Below, one piece after another: positions 28,191 through 37,894 of a stretch of 64,000 bases of DNA. The notes beneath the pieces were generated by a model. The model was not told where the DNA came from. It saw only the letters and a list, made by a program, of their open reading frames with translations, and did no database searches. This DNA is from Shewanella mangrovisoli. Lineage in GTDB: Bacteria; Pseudomonadota; Gammaproteobacteria; Enterobacterales; Shewanellaceae. The number at the start of each line of letters is the position of its first letter. Position 1 is the first letter of the stretch. The translations under genes and the position numbers were made by a program. The DNA lies in contig NZ_CP080412.1 of NCBI RefSeq assembly GCF_019457635.1, forward strand, positions 1,178,001-1,242,000, written 5' to 3'.

Positions 28191-29244
28191 GCTTTAAAAC
28201 TTCCGGTTGCGTTTGTGGGTGCGCTTGTTGATAGTCGCGGCGCTCTTTTTCGGCCTTTAATGCCTGCTCTTTACGATCGTAAGCATCATAGGCTTCGACA
28301 ATCCGAGCAACCACTGGGTGACGCACTACGTCTTGGGACACGAAGAAGTTAAAGCTGATTTCCTCAACTTGGCTCAGGACTTCAATAGCGTGGCGCAGAC
28401 CCGACTTAACATGTTTGGGTAAGTCTGTCTGGGTGATGTCGCCCGTGATCACCGCGCGTGAGTTAAAGCCAATACGGGTTAAGAACATCTTCATCTGTTC
28501 GACCGTGGTGTTTTGGCTCTCATCGAGAATAATAAAGGCATCGTTTAGGGTGCGACCACGCATATAGGCGAGTGGCGCCACTTCGATGACGTTTTTCTCT
28601 ATTAAGCGTTCCACCTTTTCAAAGCCGAGCATTTCGAACAAGGCATCATAAAGTGGGCGCAGGTAAGGGTCGACTTTCTGACTTAAATCGCCGGGTAAGA
28701 AGCCGAGTTTTTCCCCTGCTTCAACCGCGGGGCGGGTGAGCAGAATCCGGCGCACTTCTTGACGCTCTAATGCATCAACGGCGGCGGCCACCGCTAAATA
28801 GGTTTTACCCGTTCCCGCTGGGCCAATACCAAAGGTAATATCATGGCGCACAATGTTGGCCACATAGGTGCTTTGGTTGGGGTTACGCGGTTTAATGACT
28901 CCACGGCGGGTTTTGATAAATAAGGCTTTATCATCACCGCTATCGTCCTGCTCTAAGGCGATGGCTTCTTGGATTGCCAAATGCACTTGTTCAGGATCGA
29001 GATCGGGCGTGCTGCCCTTGACCGTTTGGGTCTCGATATAGAGCTGTTTAAGTAAGTTATTGGCACTTAAACAGTTACGTGGCAGTCCGGTAATTTGAAA
29101 ATGGTTGTTTTTACGGACTATCTCAACGCCAACGCGACGCTCAATCTGTTTGATATTGTCATCGAAGGGACCGCACAGTGAGGCCAAACGGCGGGTTTCT
29201 GCGGGTTCGAGATACAGATTCATTGTGGTTAATTTACTGGACAA
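28180..29244 (-). CDS. ybeZ: PhoH-family ATPase YbeZ
   Basis: A 354-residue PhoH-like P-loop NTPase that works with YbeY in RNA metabolism. It has an N-terminal KH-like region. The Walker A motif is [15 protein letters not shown], the Walker B region is [23 protein letters not shown], and [11 protein letters not shown] follows. The start chosen is the TTG at 29244, because AGGAG lies 6 bases upstream; the ATG at 29223 has no SD. The C-terminus overlaps ybeY by 11 bases. Confidence 0.95.
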   Translation of the reverse strand: MSSKLTTMNLYLEPAETRRLASLCGPFDDNIKQIERRVGVEIVRKNNHFQITGLPRNCLSANNLLKQLYIETQTVKGSTPDLDPEQVHLAIQEAIALEQDDSGDDKALFIKTRRGVIKPRNPNQSTYVANIVRHDITFGIGPAGTGKTYLAVAAAVDALERQEVRRILLTRPAVEAGEKLGFLPGDLSQKVDPYLRPLYDALFEMLGFEKVERLIEKNVIEVAPLAYMRGRTLNDAFIILDESQNTTVEQMKMFLTRIGFNSRAVITGDITQTDLPKHVKSGLRHAIEVLSQVEEISFNFFVSQDVVRHPVVARIVEAYDAYDRKEQALKAEKERRDYQQAHPQTQPEVLKHES

Positions 29245-29432
29245 ATAGTACTCCTATTGTCAAATACCAAGCAAAGTGCTGAGTGAAAAGCCAAGTGCGA
29301 TGCCTGTTTGCGATCGCAACTTCTAATCAGTAGATGACCTCAGTTTACGAGCCATAGCGGATAATTGCTAACGGAAAATCGTTAAGCCCAAGGGTTTTGA
29401 ATTGCTGCTCTATAGAAGGCAAAAGGACACAA

Positions 29433-29473
29433 AACAAAAAGGGCGACACTGAGGTTAACTCACCATGTCGCCC
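29433..29473 (-). terminator. Terminator after miaB
   Basis: GGGCGACA (29441-29448) pairs with TGTCGCCC (29466-29473), with an inner TGAG/CTCA pair. On the minus strand it is followed by TTTTTGTTTTGTG. Confidence 0.75.
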
Positions 29474-29506
29474 TGATATAGGTGCTACTCGCTAAATTTT
29501 AAACCC

Positions 29507-30931
29507 TTAAGGGTTAAATTGTGTCACACCGAGATCGTCATCCTGTTTGTGTTTGGCCAGAATATCCGATGGGCGCAGGTTGCGGCGCAGATCCATTTCA
29601 TCTTCACCGCGGATAAATTTACCGCGCAGTGAGTTAGTGTAAACGTCGACAATTTCGACATCCACGAAGCTACCGATGTGCTTTGGCAGGCCTTCGAAGT
29701 TGACGACACGGTTGTTTTCGGTACGGCCGCGCAGCTCCATAGGGTTTTTCACCGATGGGCCTTCAACCAGAATACGTTGTACTGTGCCCATCATATGGCG
29801 GCTGTAACGCATGGCTTGTTGAGTGATGCGGTCCTGCAGAATCGCCAGACGTTGTTTTTTCTCTTCCATATCAACGTCATCGGGCAAATCTGCCGCAGGT
29901 GTACCAGGGCGCGCACTGTAGATAAAGCTAAAGCTGTGGTCGAACGCCACATCTTCAATCAGCTTCATAGTATCGGCGAAGTCTTCTTTGGTTTCGCCAG
30001 GGAAGCCAATGATAAAGTCAGAGCTGATTTGGATATCAGGACGGGCTTTGCGCAGACGGCGGATGATTGACTTGTATTCAATCGCCATATGGCCACGCTT
30101 CATTGCGGTCAGAATGCGGTCAGAACCGGATTGTACTGGTAAGTGCAGGAAGCTGACTAATTCAGGGGTATCTTCGTAAACGTCGATAATGTCCTGCGTA
30201 AATTCAATCGGGTGACTGGTGGTGAAGCGAATACGGTCGATACCATCGATAGCGGCAACATAGCGTAATAGCTCGGCAAAGGTACAAATGCCGCCGTCGT
30301 GGGTTGCACCACGGTAAGCGTTAACGTTTTGACCGAGCAGGTTGACTTCGCGCACACCTTGTTCTGCCAGTTGGGCAATCTCGAGGATGATGTCGTCCGA
30401 TGGACGGCTGACTTCTTCACCACGGGTATAAGGTACCACGCAGAATGAACAGTACTTGCTGCAACCTTCCATGATAGACACAAACGCCGTTGGGCCTTCG
30501 GCGCGCGGTTCTGGTAGACGGTCAAATTTCTCGATTTCAGGGAAGCTCACGTCGATCACGGCCTTTTCGCCACGACGTACTTGGTCAATCATATCCGGCA
30601 GACGGTGCAGTGTCTGTGGTCCAAAGATGATGTCGACGCATTGAGCACGGTCTTTGATCGCCTTACCTTCCTGCGATGCAACACAACCACCCACACCAAT
30701 GATCAGATCGGGATTTTTATCTTTAAGGGTTTTCCAACGACCTAACTGATGGAACACTTTTTCCTGCGCTTTTTCGCGGATAGAACAAGTGTTTAGCAGT
30801 AGAATGTCCGCCTCTTCTGCTTCTTCAGTCAAGGTGTAACCTTGGTATTCGCCTAAAAGATCCGCCATCTTGGATGAGTCATACTCATTCATTTGACAGC
30901 CCCAAGTTTTAATATGGAGTTTTTTGCTCAT
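29507..30931 (-). CDS. miaB: tRNA-2-methylthio-N6-dimethylallyladenosine synthase
   Basis: A radical-SAM methylthiotransferase that converts i6A37 to ms2i6A37 in tRNAs reading UNN codons. It has 474 residues, as in E. coli. The UPF0004 domain carries three cluster cysteines ([25 protein letters not shown] and [11 protein letters not shown]). The radical-SAM motif is [15 protein letters not shown], and a C-terminal TRAM domain follows. The start is the ATG at 30931 ([11 protein letters not shown]); a longer frame to 30997 is not conserved. A terminator separates it from ybeZ. Confidence 0.97.
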   Translation of the reverse strand: MSKKLHIKTWGCQMNEYDSSKMADLLGEYQGYTLTEEAEEADILLLNTCSIREKAQEKVFHQLGRWKTLKDKNPDLIIGVGGCVASQEGKAIKDRAQCVDIIFGPQTLHRLPDMIDQVRRGEKAVIDVSFPEIEKFDRLPEPRAEGPTAFVSIMEGCSKYCSFCVVPYTRGEEVSRPSDDIILEIAQLAEQGVREVNLLGQNVNAYRGATHDGGICTFAELLRYVAAIDGIDRIRFTTSHPIEFTQDIIDVYEDTPELVSFLHLPVQSGSDRILTAMKRGHMAIEYKSIIRRLRKARPDIQISSDFIIGFPGETKEDFADTMKLIEDVAFDHSFSFIYSARPGTPAADLPDDVDMEEKKQRLAILQDRITQQAMRYSRHMMGTVQRILVEGPSVKNPMELRGRTENNRVVNFEGLPKHIGSFVDVEIVDVYTNSLRGKFIRGEDEMDLRRNLRPSDILAKHKQDDDLGVTQFNP

Positions 30932-31070
30932 CAGTTGTGTTGCCCTACGCTGCCCAGTAAATATGTGCCCAAGCTGCCTTTGCCCTGTTAGAGACAAATC
31001 CGGCCGCCCAGTAAAAATAGCGCGACATTTTACCCGCAGTTATGGCTGCTGACCAGCTTTGTCCACATTT

Positions 31071-31403
31071 TTACTCGCTAATCCCCTGAGATTGTGATAC
31101 CCACAAAGAAGCTAGGTTTATCTCGGCTGACGGGTTTTGTGCGAGGGATGGCTGGCTAAATTGAGCCGTATTTGCCATTTCTAACAAGCTATTACGGGCT
31201 TGAATGCTAATGTCTTCACGGATTTCGAGTCGAAATACGCTCAACATTTCCGTGGTATGTAGATATAGGGCATAATCGAGCGGTTCGCGGTAATTGACTG
31301 TGATGGTTTCCATCACGGGGGGTGCTGCCAAGGCATGACTAAATGGGATCGCGCTGCAAATCAGTAGACTACTGGCTATCTGCAAGTGGATGAGTGTTTT
31401 CAT
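31071..31403 (-). CDS. Small exported protein of unknown function
   Basis: A 110-residue protein with a signal peptide (MKTLIHLQIASSLLICSAIPFSHALAAPP), cleaved near ALA-A. The mature part is about 80 residues with no Cys and no motif that I know. It contains METITVNYREPLDYALYLHTTEML and RLEIREDISIQARNSLLEMA. The start is the ATG at 31403, with GAGG 5 bases upstream; a longer frame to 31436 is less likely. It lies between miaB and ubiF, transcribed away from ubiF. Confidence 0.72.
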   Translation of the reverse strand: MKTLIHLQIASSLLICSAIPFSHALAAPPVMETITVNYREPLDYALYLHTTEMLSVFRLEIREDISIQARNSLLEMANTAQFSQPSLAQNPSAEINLASLWVSQSQGISE

Positions 31404-31576
31404 GACATCCTCACTAACTTTATTAAGTGGATTCACTGGTAACTCGTCCCGAACGGCTAGGGCTCGCTAAGTGAGAAGCTAATCGGTTTATCCCGCAGAT
31501 CGCCTGAGATTGCTGCGGGATTGCCTTAGAGTGTAGTGGCTTTGCCAAGGCTGAAAACTTGCCTTTGTAAGCAACT

Positions 31577-31610
31577 GTGAGCAAATGCGCCCCTAGCAAC
31601 ATTTGCTCAC
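31577..31610. promoter_or_regulatory. Perfect inverted repeat in the divergent region upstream of ubiF
   Basis: GTGAGCAAATG (31577-31587) and CATTTGCTCAC (31600-31610), an 11-base perfect inverted repeat with a 12-base centre and no T tail. It could be an operator for ubiF, for the divergent small exported gene, or for both. No known regulator motif was recognised. Confidence 0.4.
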
Positions 31611-31721
31611 CTTTGAGCTGAAATTGACATGCTTTTGATACAATGCCTGCGATCAGAGTGATGCGCTTTAAGCTTGAGCCTCAAGTTCGAGCTCTCGTTA
31701 AGAGTAAGGTGCGTCAGATAA

Positions 31722-31751
31722 ATGGAAAGAATTCTAAAGAGTGGTAACTAA
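31722..31751 (+). CDS. Possible 9-codon upstream ORF of ubiF
   Basis: ATG GAA AGA ATT CTA AAG AGT then GGT AAC TAA encodes MERILKSGN. AAGG lies about 11 bases before it. The stop ends one base before the ubiF ATG at 31753, which has only a poor SD of its own, so ubiF translation may depend on re-initiation. Very short frames arise by chance, so this is tentative. Confidence 0.25.
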   Translation: MERILKSGN

Positions 31752-31752
31752 G

Positions 31753-32979
31753 ATGAGCCAAGCGATAAGCCAAACACAGCAACCAAGCCAGACAACCACA
31801 GCTACTCAGCTATTTGATGTGATCCTTGTCGGTGGCGGTATGGTGGGCGCTGCAACGGCTATCGGGCTGGCGAAGCAAGGCTTGCAGGTGGCGGTGATTG
31901 AATCATTTGCCCCCGAGGCTTATTCCCCCGAGCAGGCATTAGATGTGCGCGTGTCGGCGATAAGCGTGGCCTCCGAACAGCTACTCGAGCAGTTAGGCGC
32001 ACTCGAGAGTCTGCTTAACATGCGTAATGTGCCTTATCTGGGCTTAGAAACCTGGGAGCTTGATGGCTGCATTACTCAATTCCATAGCTCACAAATTGGC
32101 GCGAGCCATTTAGGGCATATTGTTGAAAACCGTTTGGTGCAACTCGCCCTGTGGGAGCAAATGCAGCAATGGGATGCGATTAAATTGTTTTGCCCCGAGC
32201 GTGTGGCGACATTTTCGCGCCTCGCAGACGGTGTGAGTGTGCACTTACAATCCGGTATTCAGCTTGAGGCAAAGCTGCTCATCGGGGCCGATGGCGCCAA
32301 CTCGCAGGTGCGCCAATGGGCGGGGATTGGCATTTCGGGTTGGGACTATGCCCAATCGGCGATGCTGATTAATATCCAAACCGCCCAAGGCCAGCAAGAT
32401 GTCACTTGGCAACAATTTACCCCTAACGGCCCGCGCTCGTTATTACCTCTCCCCGGCAATCATGCGTCGTTAGTCTGGTATGACGATGCCAATCGCATTA
32501 AACAGTTAATGCAGCTGAATCATAAGCAGCTTGCCGACCAAATTCGCCAGCATTTTCCTGCTCGCTTAGACAGTGACTTTACTGTCGAAGCCAAAGGCAG
32601 CTTTGCCCTCACGCGCCGCCACGCGAATGCCTATTATAAGCCGAATGTGGTGATTTTAGGGGATGCGGCGCACACCATTAACCCGTTGGCAGGCCAAGGG
32701 GTTAACCTCGGCTTTAAAGATGTCGAGGCCTTACTGGCGGTCATCAAGTCTGCATTAACCGAGGATAAACCTTGGTGGTCCACCGAGGTATTAAAAGTTT
32801 ATCAAGCCAAACGTTATCGCGATAATCAGCTGATGATGACCACCATGGATGTGTTTTACGCCGGCTTTAGTAATGACATTCTGCCACTAAAATTACTGCG
32901 TAACGGCGCATTAAAACTGGCCAATATTAACTCACCCATCAAGCGAACCGTGCTGAAGTATGCGATGGGGCTCAATTAG
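31753..32979 (+). CDS. ubiF: Ubiquinone biosynthesis FAD monooxygenase (UbiF-type)
   Basis: A UbiH/UbiF-family flavoprotein of 408 residues, likely hydroxylating C6 of 2-octaprenyl-3-methyl-6-methoxy-1,4-benzoquinol late in ubiquinone synthesis. It has an N-terminal Rossmann GGGMVGAATAIGLAKQG, LDVRVSAISVAS, GADGANSQVRQWAG, and the second FAD motif ILGDAAHTINPLAGQGVNLGFKD. It lies next to the divergent miaB, as ubiF does in E. coli, which favours UbiF over its paralogues UbiH and UbiI. The start is the ATG at 31753 with a weak SD; a GTG at 31741 is also in frame. Confidence 0.88.
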   Translation: MSQAISQTQQPSQTTTATQLFDVILVGGGMVGAATAIGLAKQGLQVAVIESFAPEAYSPEQALDVRVSAISVASEQLLEQLGALESLLNMRNVPYLGLETWELDGCITQFHSSQIGASHLGHIVENRLVQLALWEQMQQWDAIKLFCPERVATFSRLADGVSVHLQSGIQLEAKLLIGADGANSQVRQWAGIGISGWDYAQSAMLINIQTAQGQQDVTWQQFTPNGPRSLLPLPGNHASLVWYDDANRIKQLMQLNHKQLADQIRQHFPARLDSDFTVEAKGSFALTRRHANAYYKPNVVILGDAAHTINPLAGQGVNLGFKDVEALLAVIKSALTEDKPWWSTEVLKVYQAKRYRDNQLMMTTMDVFYAGFSNDILPLKLLRNGALKLANINSPIKRTVLKYAMGLN

Positions 32980-33146
32980 GCCACATCGTGAGTGCTGGCT
33001 CACTCGGCATTTGTTGACTTACGCATTGAGTGCTAAAATGCCGCGTTTTTAACGAGCATAAGCGGCATCATTAACTCAAAATGGTCGGCCCTGTGCGCTT
33101 TGCCAGCGACCAATTAACGCAGTATTGAGTGCCATTAGTGGGTGTC

Positions 33147-33734
33147 ATGAGCGAAATTAAATTAATCGTAGGTCTTGCCAATCCGGGCGCCGAATATGCG
33201 CAGACTCGCCATAATGCGGGCGCTTGGTATGTGGAAGAATTGGCCCGCATCTGTGGCGTCAGCTTAGTGCCGGATAGCAAGTATTTTGGCCTCACCGCCA
33301 GAGCCGTATTGCATGGCAAAGATGTGCGTTTGTTGATCCCAACGACTTATATGAACTTAAGCGGCAAAGCCGTGGGGGCCTTAGCGAACTTCTTCCGTAT
33401 TACGCCTGAAGAAATTCTAGTGGCCCACGATGAGTTGGATATGCCGCCAGGTGTGGCTAAATTTAAACTCGGTGGCGGTCATGGTGGCCATAACGGTTTA
33501 AAAGACATTATTGCTAAACTGGCTAATGATAAAAACTTCTACCGTTTACGGATTGGGATTGGCCATCCCGGCGATAAGAATAAAGTAAGTGGTTACGTAC
33601 TGGGTAAGGCGCCAGCCAAAGAACAAGAGCTGATCAACGCCGCCGTAGATGAAGCCGTACGTTCCACTGAAGTGCTATTTAAAGAGGGCATGGTGAAAGC
33701 CATGACTCGCCTACACTCCTTTAAAGCGGAGTAA
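33147..33734 (+). CDS. pth: Peptidyl-tRNA hydrolase
   Basis: Releases peptides from prematurely dropped peptidyl-tRNA. It has 195 residues with [21 protein letters not shown] (Asn10 and catalytic His20 region), [40 protein letters not shown] (Asp93 region) and [18 protein letters not shown]. The start is the ATG at 33147, giving MSEIKLIVG. ychF follows about 138 bases downstream, the conserved pth-ychF pair. Confidence 0.97.
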   Translation: MSEIKLIVGLANPGAEYAQTRHNAGAWYVEELARICGVSLVPDSKYFGLTARAVLHGKDVRLLIPTTYMNLSGKAVGALANFFRITPEEILVAHDELDMPPGVAKFKLGGGHGGHNGLKDIIAKLANDKNFYRLRIGIGHPGDKNKVSGYVLGKAPAKEQELINAAVDEAVRSTEVLFKEGMVKAMTRLHSFKAE

Positions 33735-33872
33735 GCCCTGTGCTCGTGGCCTGCGAAAGGACGACGAACACAAGACAATAGAATTAATCAATGTACTGCC
33801 TAAGGGCAGGCTGACTATAAACTTGCTGGTGAGTGTGACTCGCCAGCCTATCATCGAGAGAAAGGTAAGAAT

Positions 33873-34964
33873 ATGGGTTTTAAATGCGGCATTGTTGGTC
33901 TTCCTAACGTAGGTAAATCAACGCTTTTTAATGCGTTAACTAAGGCTGGCATCGAAGCGGCAAACTTCCCGTTTTGTACCATCGAGCCAAACACCGGCGT
34001 TGTACCTGTGCCGGATCCACGCTTAGACGCGCTGGCGGCAATTGTAAATCCGCAACGTGTACTGCCAACCACCATGGAATTCGTGGATATTGCTGGTCTA
34101 GTCGCGGGCGCGTCGAAAGGTGAAGGTTTAGGCAACAAGTTCCTTGCTAACATCCGTGAAACCGATGCTATCGGTCACGTTGTGCGTTGCTTTGAAGATG
34201 ACAACATTGTCCACGTGGCTAACCGTGTTGACCCTGCGCGCGATATCGAAGTCATCAACACTGAATTGGCATTAGCCGACTTAGACAGCTTAGAGCGTGC
34301 GGTGATCCGCCAACAAAAACGCGCTAAGGGCGGCGATAAAGACGCTAAATTTGAAGTGGATGTACTCGAGAAGATGCGCCCCATCCTCGATGAAGGCCAT
34401 ATGCTGCGTTCTATGGAGCTGTCTAAGGAAGAATTAGAAGCGGTTGCTTACTTAAACTTCTTAACCTTAAAGCCAACCATGTATATCGCTAACGTGGCTG
34501 AAGATGGTTTCGAAAACAACCCACATTTAGATGCAGTGCGTGCCATTGCTGAAAAAGAAAACGCCATTGTTGTGTCTGTGTGTGCCGCCATTGAGTCAGA
34601 ACTGGCTGAAATGGAGGCGGAAGAGCGTGATGAGTTTATGGCGGACCTCGGGTTAGAAGAGCCAGGGTTAGACCGCGTGATCCGCGCAGGTTACCAATTG
34701 CTGAGCCTGCAAACTTACTTCACCGCAGGTGTGAAAGAAGTGCGCGCTTGGACCGTTTCTGTAGGCGCGACTGCACCACAAGCGGCGGGTGTTATCCACA
34801 CCGACTTTGAACGTGGCTTTATTCGTGCTCAAGTGATGGCATTTGACGACTTTATTACCTATAAAGGTGAAGCGGGCGCCAAAGAAGCGGGTAAGTTACG
34901 TGTAGAAGGCAAGACATACATTGTTCAAGACGGCGATGTTATGCACTTCCTGTTTAACGTCTAA
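33873..34964 (+). CDS. ychF: Ribosome-associated OBG-family ATPase YchF
   Basis: A 363-residue P-loop protein that prefers ATP over GTP, binds ribosomes and influences oxidative-stress responses. It has G1 [16 protein letters not shown]3 [19 protein letters not shown], a coiled-coil insertion (about 130-190) and a C-terminal TGS domain ([21 protein letters not shown]). It begins [12 protein letters not shown], as in E. coli, with GAGAAAGG upstream of the ATG. Confidence 0.97.
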   Translation: MGFKCGIVGLPNVGKSTLFNALTKAGIEAANFPFCTIEPNTGVVPVPDPRLDALAAIVNPQRVLPTTMEFVDIAGLVAGASKGEGLGNKFLANIRETDAIGHVVRCFEDDNIVHVANRVDPARDIEVINTELALADLDSLERAVIRQQKRAKGGDKDAKFEVDVLEKMRPILDEGHMLRSMELSKEELEAVAYLNFLTLKPTMYIANVAEDGFENNPHLDAVRAIAEKENAIVVSVCAAIESELAEMEAEERDEFMADLGLEEPGLDRVIRAGYQLLSLQTYFTAGVKEVRAWTVSVGATAPQAAGVIHTDFERGFIRAQVMAFDDFITYKGEAGAKEAGKLRVEGKTYIVQDGDVMHFLFNV

Positions 34965-35101
34965 CAGCTTTCATAAAGGGCTAAGCTTTAGAAAGTAAGG
35001 CAAAATACGGGCAACAGAGGTCGATTTAGCGCATCTGTTGCTCAGTTTGGTGAAGTAATAGCCGAACGGTTTGTCTCGAGGGAAATAGCGAAAAAAAGCT
35101 G

Positions 35102-35130
35102 TTGACCTCGATACCTCGAATAAGCATAAT
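35102..35130 (+). promoter_or_regulatory. Sigma70 promoter of the Met-Leu-Gln tRNA cluster
   Basis: TTGACC (35102-35107), a 17-base spacer and CATAAT (35125-35130), followed by the GC-rich discriminator ACGCCCC. The leader that follows can fold: CGCC and CCTCG pair with CGAGG and GGCG before the first tRNA at 35172, which may guide 5' processing. Confidence 0.8.
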
Positions 35131-35171
35131 ACGCCCCGTTCCTCGCTACGAGGGGCGCGCAATAACGAAGT

Positions 35172-35248
35172 GGCAATGTAGCTCAGCTGGTTAGAGCACA
35201 GCACTCATAATGCTGGGGTCGCAGGTTCAAGTCCCGCCATTGCTACCA
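35172..35248 (+). tRNA. tRNA-Met (elongator, anticodon CAT), copy 1
   Basis: 77 bases with encoded CCA. The anticodon loop is CTCATAA in the stem CAGCA/TGCTG, the D arm is AGCTCAGCTGGTTAGAGC, and the T loop contains GGTTCAAGTCC. The sequence resembles elongator, not initiator, tRNA-Met: position 1 is paired and the three G-C pairs of fMet are absent. It is identical to the copy at 35608. Confidence 0.95.
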
Positions 35249-35302
35249 TTTCGTTATCCTAGCGTTTGCTAGCATCAATTCAGGATGTCAACTTGAAACA
35301 GT

Positions 35303-35387
<85 letters not shown>

Positions 35388-35434
35388 TTATTTTTAAACA
35401 TCGGCGTTAGCGGATGTATGAAACAAGTTAGTGA

Positions 35435-35509
35435 TGGGGTATCGCCAAGCGGTAAGGCACCGGGTTTTGATCCCGGCATACCTAGGTTCGAATCCTAGTA
35501 CCCCAGCCA
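35435..35509 (+). tRNA. tRNA-Gln (anticodon TTG), copy 1
   Basis: 75 bases with encoded CCA. The acceptor is TGGGGTA/TACCCCA, and the anticodon arm CCGGG-TTTTGAT-CCCGG gives TTG. Three identical copies occur in the cluster. Confidence 0.95.
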
Positions 35510-35531
35510 TCATTTCATGTTTCTCAGTTTT

Positions 35532-35606
35532 TGGGGTATCGCCAAGCGGTAAGGCACCGGGTTTTGATCCCGGCATACCTAGGTTCGAATCCTAGTACCC
35601 CAGCCA
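35532..35606 (+). tRNA. tRNA-Gln (anticodon TTG), copy 2
   Basis: Identical to the copy at 35435 and separated from it by 22 bases. Only one base lies between its CCA end and the next tRNA-Met, so processing must be precise. Confidence 0.95.
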
Positions 35607-35607
35607 T

Positions 35608-35684
35608 GGCAATGTAGCTCAGCTGGTTAGAGCACAGCACTCATAATGCTGGGGTCGCAGGTTCAAGTCCCGCCATTGCTACCA
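35608..35684 (+). tRNA. tRNA-Met (elongator, anticodon CAT), copy 2
   Basis: Identical to the copy at 35172 over all 77 bases. The anticodon is CAT and the CCA is encoded. Confidence 0.95.
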
Positions 35685-35767
35685 TATTTAAATCCACGTT
35701 AAATCAATTTGATTTATCTGGTAAAAATCCAGAGACGCCTTTGTTTGCCAATCTGGTACATTTTGAT

Positions 35768-35852
<85 letters not shown>

Positions 35853-35872
35853 TCAAAGTGAAACAAGTTAAT

Positions 35873-35947
35873 TGGGGTATCGCCAAGCGGTAAGGCACCG
35901 GGTTTTGATCCCGGCATACCTAGGTTCGAATCCTAGTACCCCAGCCA
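35873..35947 (+). tRNA. tRNA-Gln (anticodon TTG), copy 3
   Basis: The third identical tRNA-Gln. The spacer before it shares GAAACAAGTTA with the spacer before copy 1, a sign that the Leu-Gln segment was duplicated. Confidence 0.95.
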
Positions 35948-35952
35948 TAGTT

Positions 35953-35980
35953 AAAAAGCCCGTCCTACGACGGGCTTTTT
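35953..35980 (+). terminator. Terminator of the tRNA cluster
   Basis: GCCCGTC / GACGGGC with loop CTAC, preceded by A5 and followed by T5, five bases after the last CCA. Confidence 0.92.
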
Positions 35981-36154
35981 GCTTTCTGCCTTTTATATGT
36001 GCTTATCGAGTCACTCTCTATTCCTTCGTTATTTTTCAATCTTCTTTTCCGATATCGTTAGCGTGCTATGGCATCACTCGCGCAAGCCTTGAATTTTGGC
36101 TAAGTGCTAATGGCTAAGATGTGCTTAATTGGCTTAGGTTGTTGTTTTTAGATA

Positions 36155-36188
36155 TAAAAAAGCCACAGTACTGAATAAACACTGTGGC
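36155..36188 (-). terminator. Terminator after the lipoprotein gene
   Basis: GCCACAGT (36162-36169) pairs with ACTGTGGC (36181-36188). On the minus strand it is followed by T6. The rest of 35981-36154 shows nothing recognisable. Confidence 0.78.
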
Positions 36189-36243
36189 CGATACCGACAA
36201 ACGTGAAGTGCGACTAAAACGCTCGCCGAGCGTTGATTAGTTA

Positions 36244-36903
36244 TTATTGTACGGGTTTAACTTCTTTTACTGGCGTGGGGGCTACGACTTCGCTCACCGC
36301 CTTTTCAAGCACTGCTTCCTGTGTCGCTTTTATATCGCCCGTGGCAACCGCTTTCAGGGGCGCTGCCGCTGGGACTTGTTCTTGCAGTTTCTCGGTACCT
36401 GCATCTATCGCCTTTTGCTGTAGTTTTTGCGGATCTGTGTAGTCAGCCAGTTCTTTAGGCCAGCTTGGTACCAGTTTCTCAGCCTGATCGGTAAATTGCT
36501 CAGAGATAATTTTTGGCGAGCCACCCGTAAGCAACATCACCGCCATTTGGTTGGTTTCTGAGTTCCACACAAAGCCTGCTTTTTCGGCCATTTCCGGCAC
36601 TGGCGTATAGGTCGACACCATATAAAACAGCGGACCTTCCTGTTGGATTTTATCGGCGGTTTTCAGCAGCGATACCGTGGTCTCGTAATTGTCACCGAGC
36701 AGGGCCTTCATCCGATCTTTAATCAGTGGCTGTTCGAATAGCCCCACGTCGTTTGGATTTAATCCGACAAGGGGTTTTAGCAGTGCCCACATGAGTTGGC
36801 CTTGGGGTGACATCAATAGCAGTGGGGCAACACAGGCATTAAGTATTAGTGCGAGCCAGATAATGTGTAGGCAACGCATTTTTTTGAGCAGAGTTGTACT
36901 CAA
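36244..36903 (-). CDS. Predicted lipoprotein of unknown function
   Basis: A 219-residue protein with a short hydrophobic signal (MRCLHIIWLALILNAC) and a lipobox-like LNAC, suggesting lipidation at the Cys. The mature part has two halves. The first, with LKPLVGLNPNDVGLFEQPLIKDRMKALLG and FYMVSTYTPVPEMAEKAGFVW, looks folded. The C-terminal 60 residues are rich in Ala, Lys, Glu and Gln and probably extended or coiled. I do not recognise the family. The start is the TTG at 36903, with AAGGA about 9 bases upstream; an ATG at 36879 lacks an SD and would give a very short signal peptide. It is transcribed alone with its own terminator. Confidence 0.72.
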   Translation of the reverse strand: MSTTLLKKMRCLHIIWLALILNACVAPLLLMSPQGQLMWALLKPLVGLNPNDVGLFEQPLIKDRMKALLGDNYETTVSLLKTADKIQQEGPLFYMVSTYTPVPEMAEKAGFVWNSETNQMAVMLLTGGSPKIISEQFTDQAEKLVPSWPKELADYTDPQKLQQKAIDAGTEKLQEQVPAAAPLKAVATGDIKATQEAVLEKAVSEVVAPTPVKEVKPVQ

Positions 36904-37170
36904 GATGATATTTCCTTTGGAAGTACCAGCAAGTCGCCGGCGGCGGATTGTAGCCGATTGCGATTCTGTAAACGAGAGGGGTAAATAAGTAAATTTTTAC
37001 TGTGATTAGAGGGTAAAAGGTTAAGTTTTATCTAATTGAATTTGTATCGGTTTTACAATTATTTCTATTTTCTCCACTGCTTTTCTCGCTCTACGAGTTT
37101 ACGATATTTCCCATCAACGTTGCCGTTATACCGTACTTGCGATGTAAAGAATGTAAAGTCGGGTTTTGTT
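36904..37170. other. Intergenic region upstream of the Fur-box operon
   Basis: AT-rich spacer between the divergent lipoprotein gene and the PepSY operon. No gene-like frame with an SD was seen; a 63-codon frame from 37036 has no coding character and covers the Fur site. Confidence 0.4.
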
Positions 37171-37189
37171 GATAATAAATATCATTTAC
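37171..37189 (+). promoter_or_regulatory. Candidate Fur box
   Basis: GATAATAAATATCATTTAC matches the Fur consensus GATAATGATAATCATTATC at 14 of 19 positions, counted by eye. It lies 96 bases upstream of the PepSY gene start. The genes that follow are of types often linked to iron uptake, which fits iron-dependent repression. Confidence 0.65.
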
Positions 37190-37284
37190 TCTCTAACCCA
37201 TTAACTTTCGTTAATACAGGCTATTAGCTAAAGGTTGGTGGCGATTTAGGCGCTCGCCTAATATCCCTTCTTGAGAGTCAGTCA

Positions 37285-37881
37285 TTGAAATTAAAAGTCA
37301 GTAAATCATCGCTTTCCTTCGCTCGGACTATTCATGTTTATGTCTCTATGGCACTGCTGCTGTTAATGCTGTTTTTTGCCGTAACCGGGATCACCTTAAA
37401 CCATCCCAATTGGTTTTCTTCAGCGGATCAAGAACCACGACGTGAACAGTTTGATATTCCTAATTATTTAATACCAGCTGCGCCGCAGGAGCCTGAATGG
37501 CGTTTAGCGGCGGGGCATTGGTTAAAAAGCCTGTGGAATATGGATATTGGCACTGCCGATATCGATGAAGATGAGATAAGCCTAGTAAATAAAGGCCCTG
37601 GTACCTATCGCACCGTTACCTTAGATCTGCTCGACGGCAAAGCCTATGTTGAGACTTTAGATTATGGCGTTATTGCGGTGCTGAACGATCTGCACAAGGG
37701 GCGCAATACCGGGATTGTCTGGGCTTGGGTGTTAGATATCTGTGCCTTGCTGATTATTCTCTTTTCGCTCACCGGCGCTTATTTGCTGCTGCCTCAAACG
37801 AAACGACTTAAAAAATCCTTGTTTTATATGGTGCTTGTCAGTTCAGGCTGTGCACTTGTGTATGTCTATTTTGTTCCATAG
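37285..37881 (+). CDS. PepSY-associated transmembrane protein
   Basis: A 198-residue inner-membrane protein. Helix 1 spans about residues 13-38, with HVYVSMALLLLMLFFAVTG followed by TLNHPNW, a PepSY-TM hallmark. A periplasmic domain of about 105 residues follows, then helices at about 150-168 and 178-195. Members are often encoded near TonB receptors or iron-reductase functions; the biochemical role is unsettled. The start is the TTG at 37285, with GAGAG upstream. The reading frame ends 13 bases before the DUF2271 gene, so they form an operon. A Fur box precedes it. Confidence 0.85.
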   Translation: MKLKVSKSSLSFARTIHVYVSMALLLLMLFFAVTGITLNHPNWFSSADQEPRREQFDIPNYLIPAAPQEPEWRLAAGHWLKSLWNMDIGTADIDEDEISLVNKGPGTYRTVTLDLLDGKAYVETLDYGVIAVLNDLHKGRNTGIVWAWVLDICALLIILFSLTGAYLLLPQTKRLKKSLFYMVLVSSGCALVYVYFVP

Positions 37882-37894
37882 GGAGAACCGATTA

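Noticed and set aside
37036..37227. 63-codon frame upstream of the PepSY gene
   Set aside because: No SD, unusual composition rich in Phe, Tyr and Ser, and overlap with the Fur-box region.
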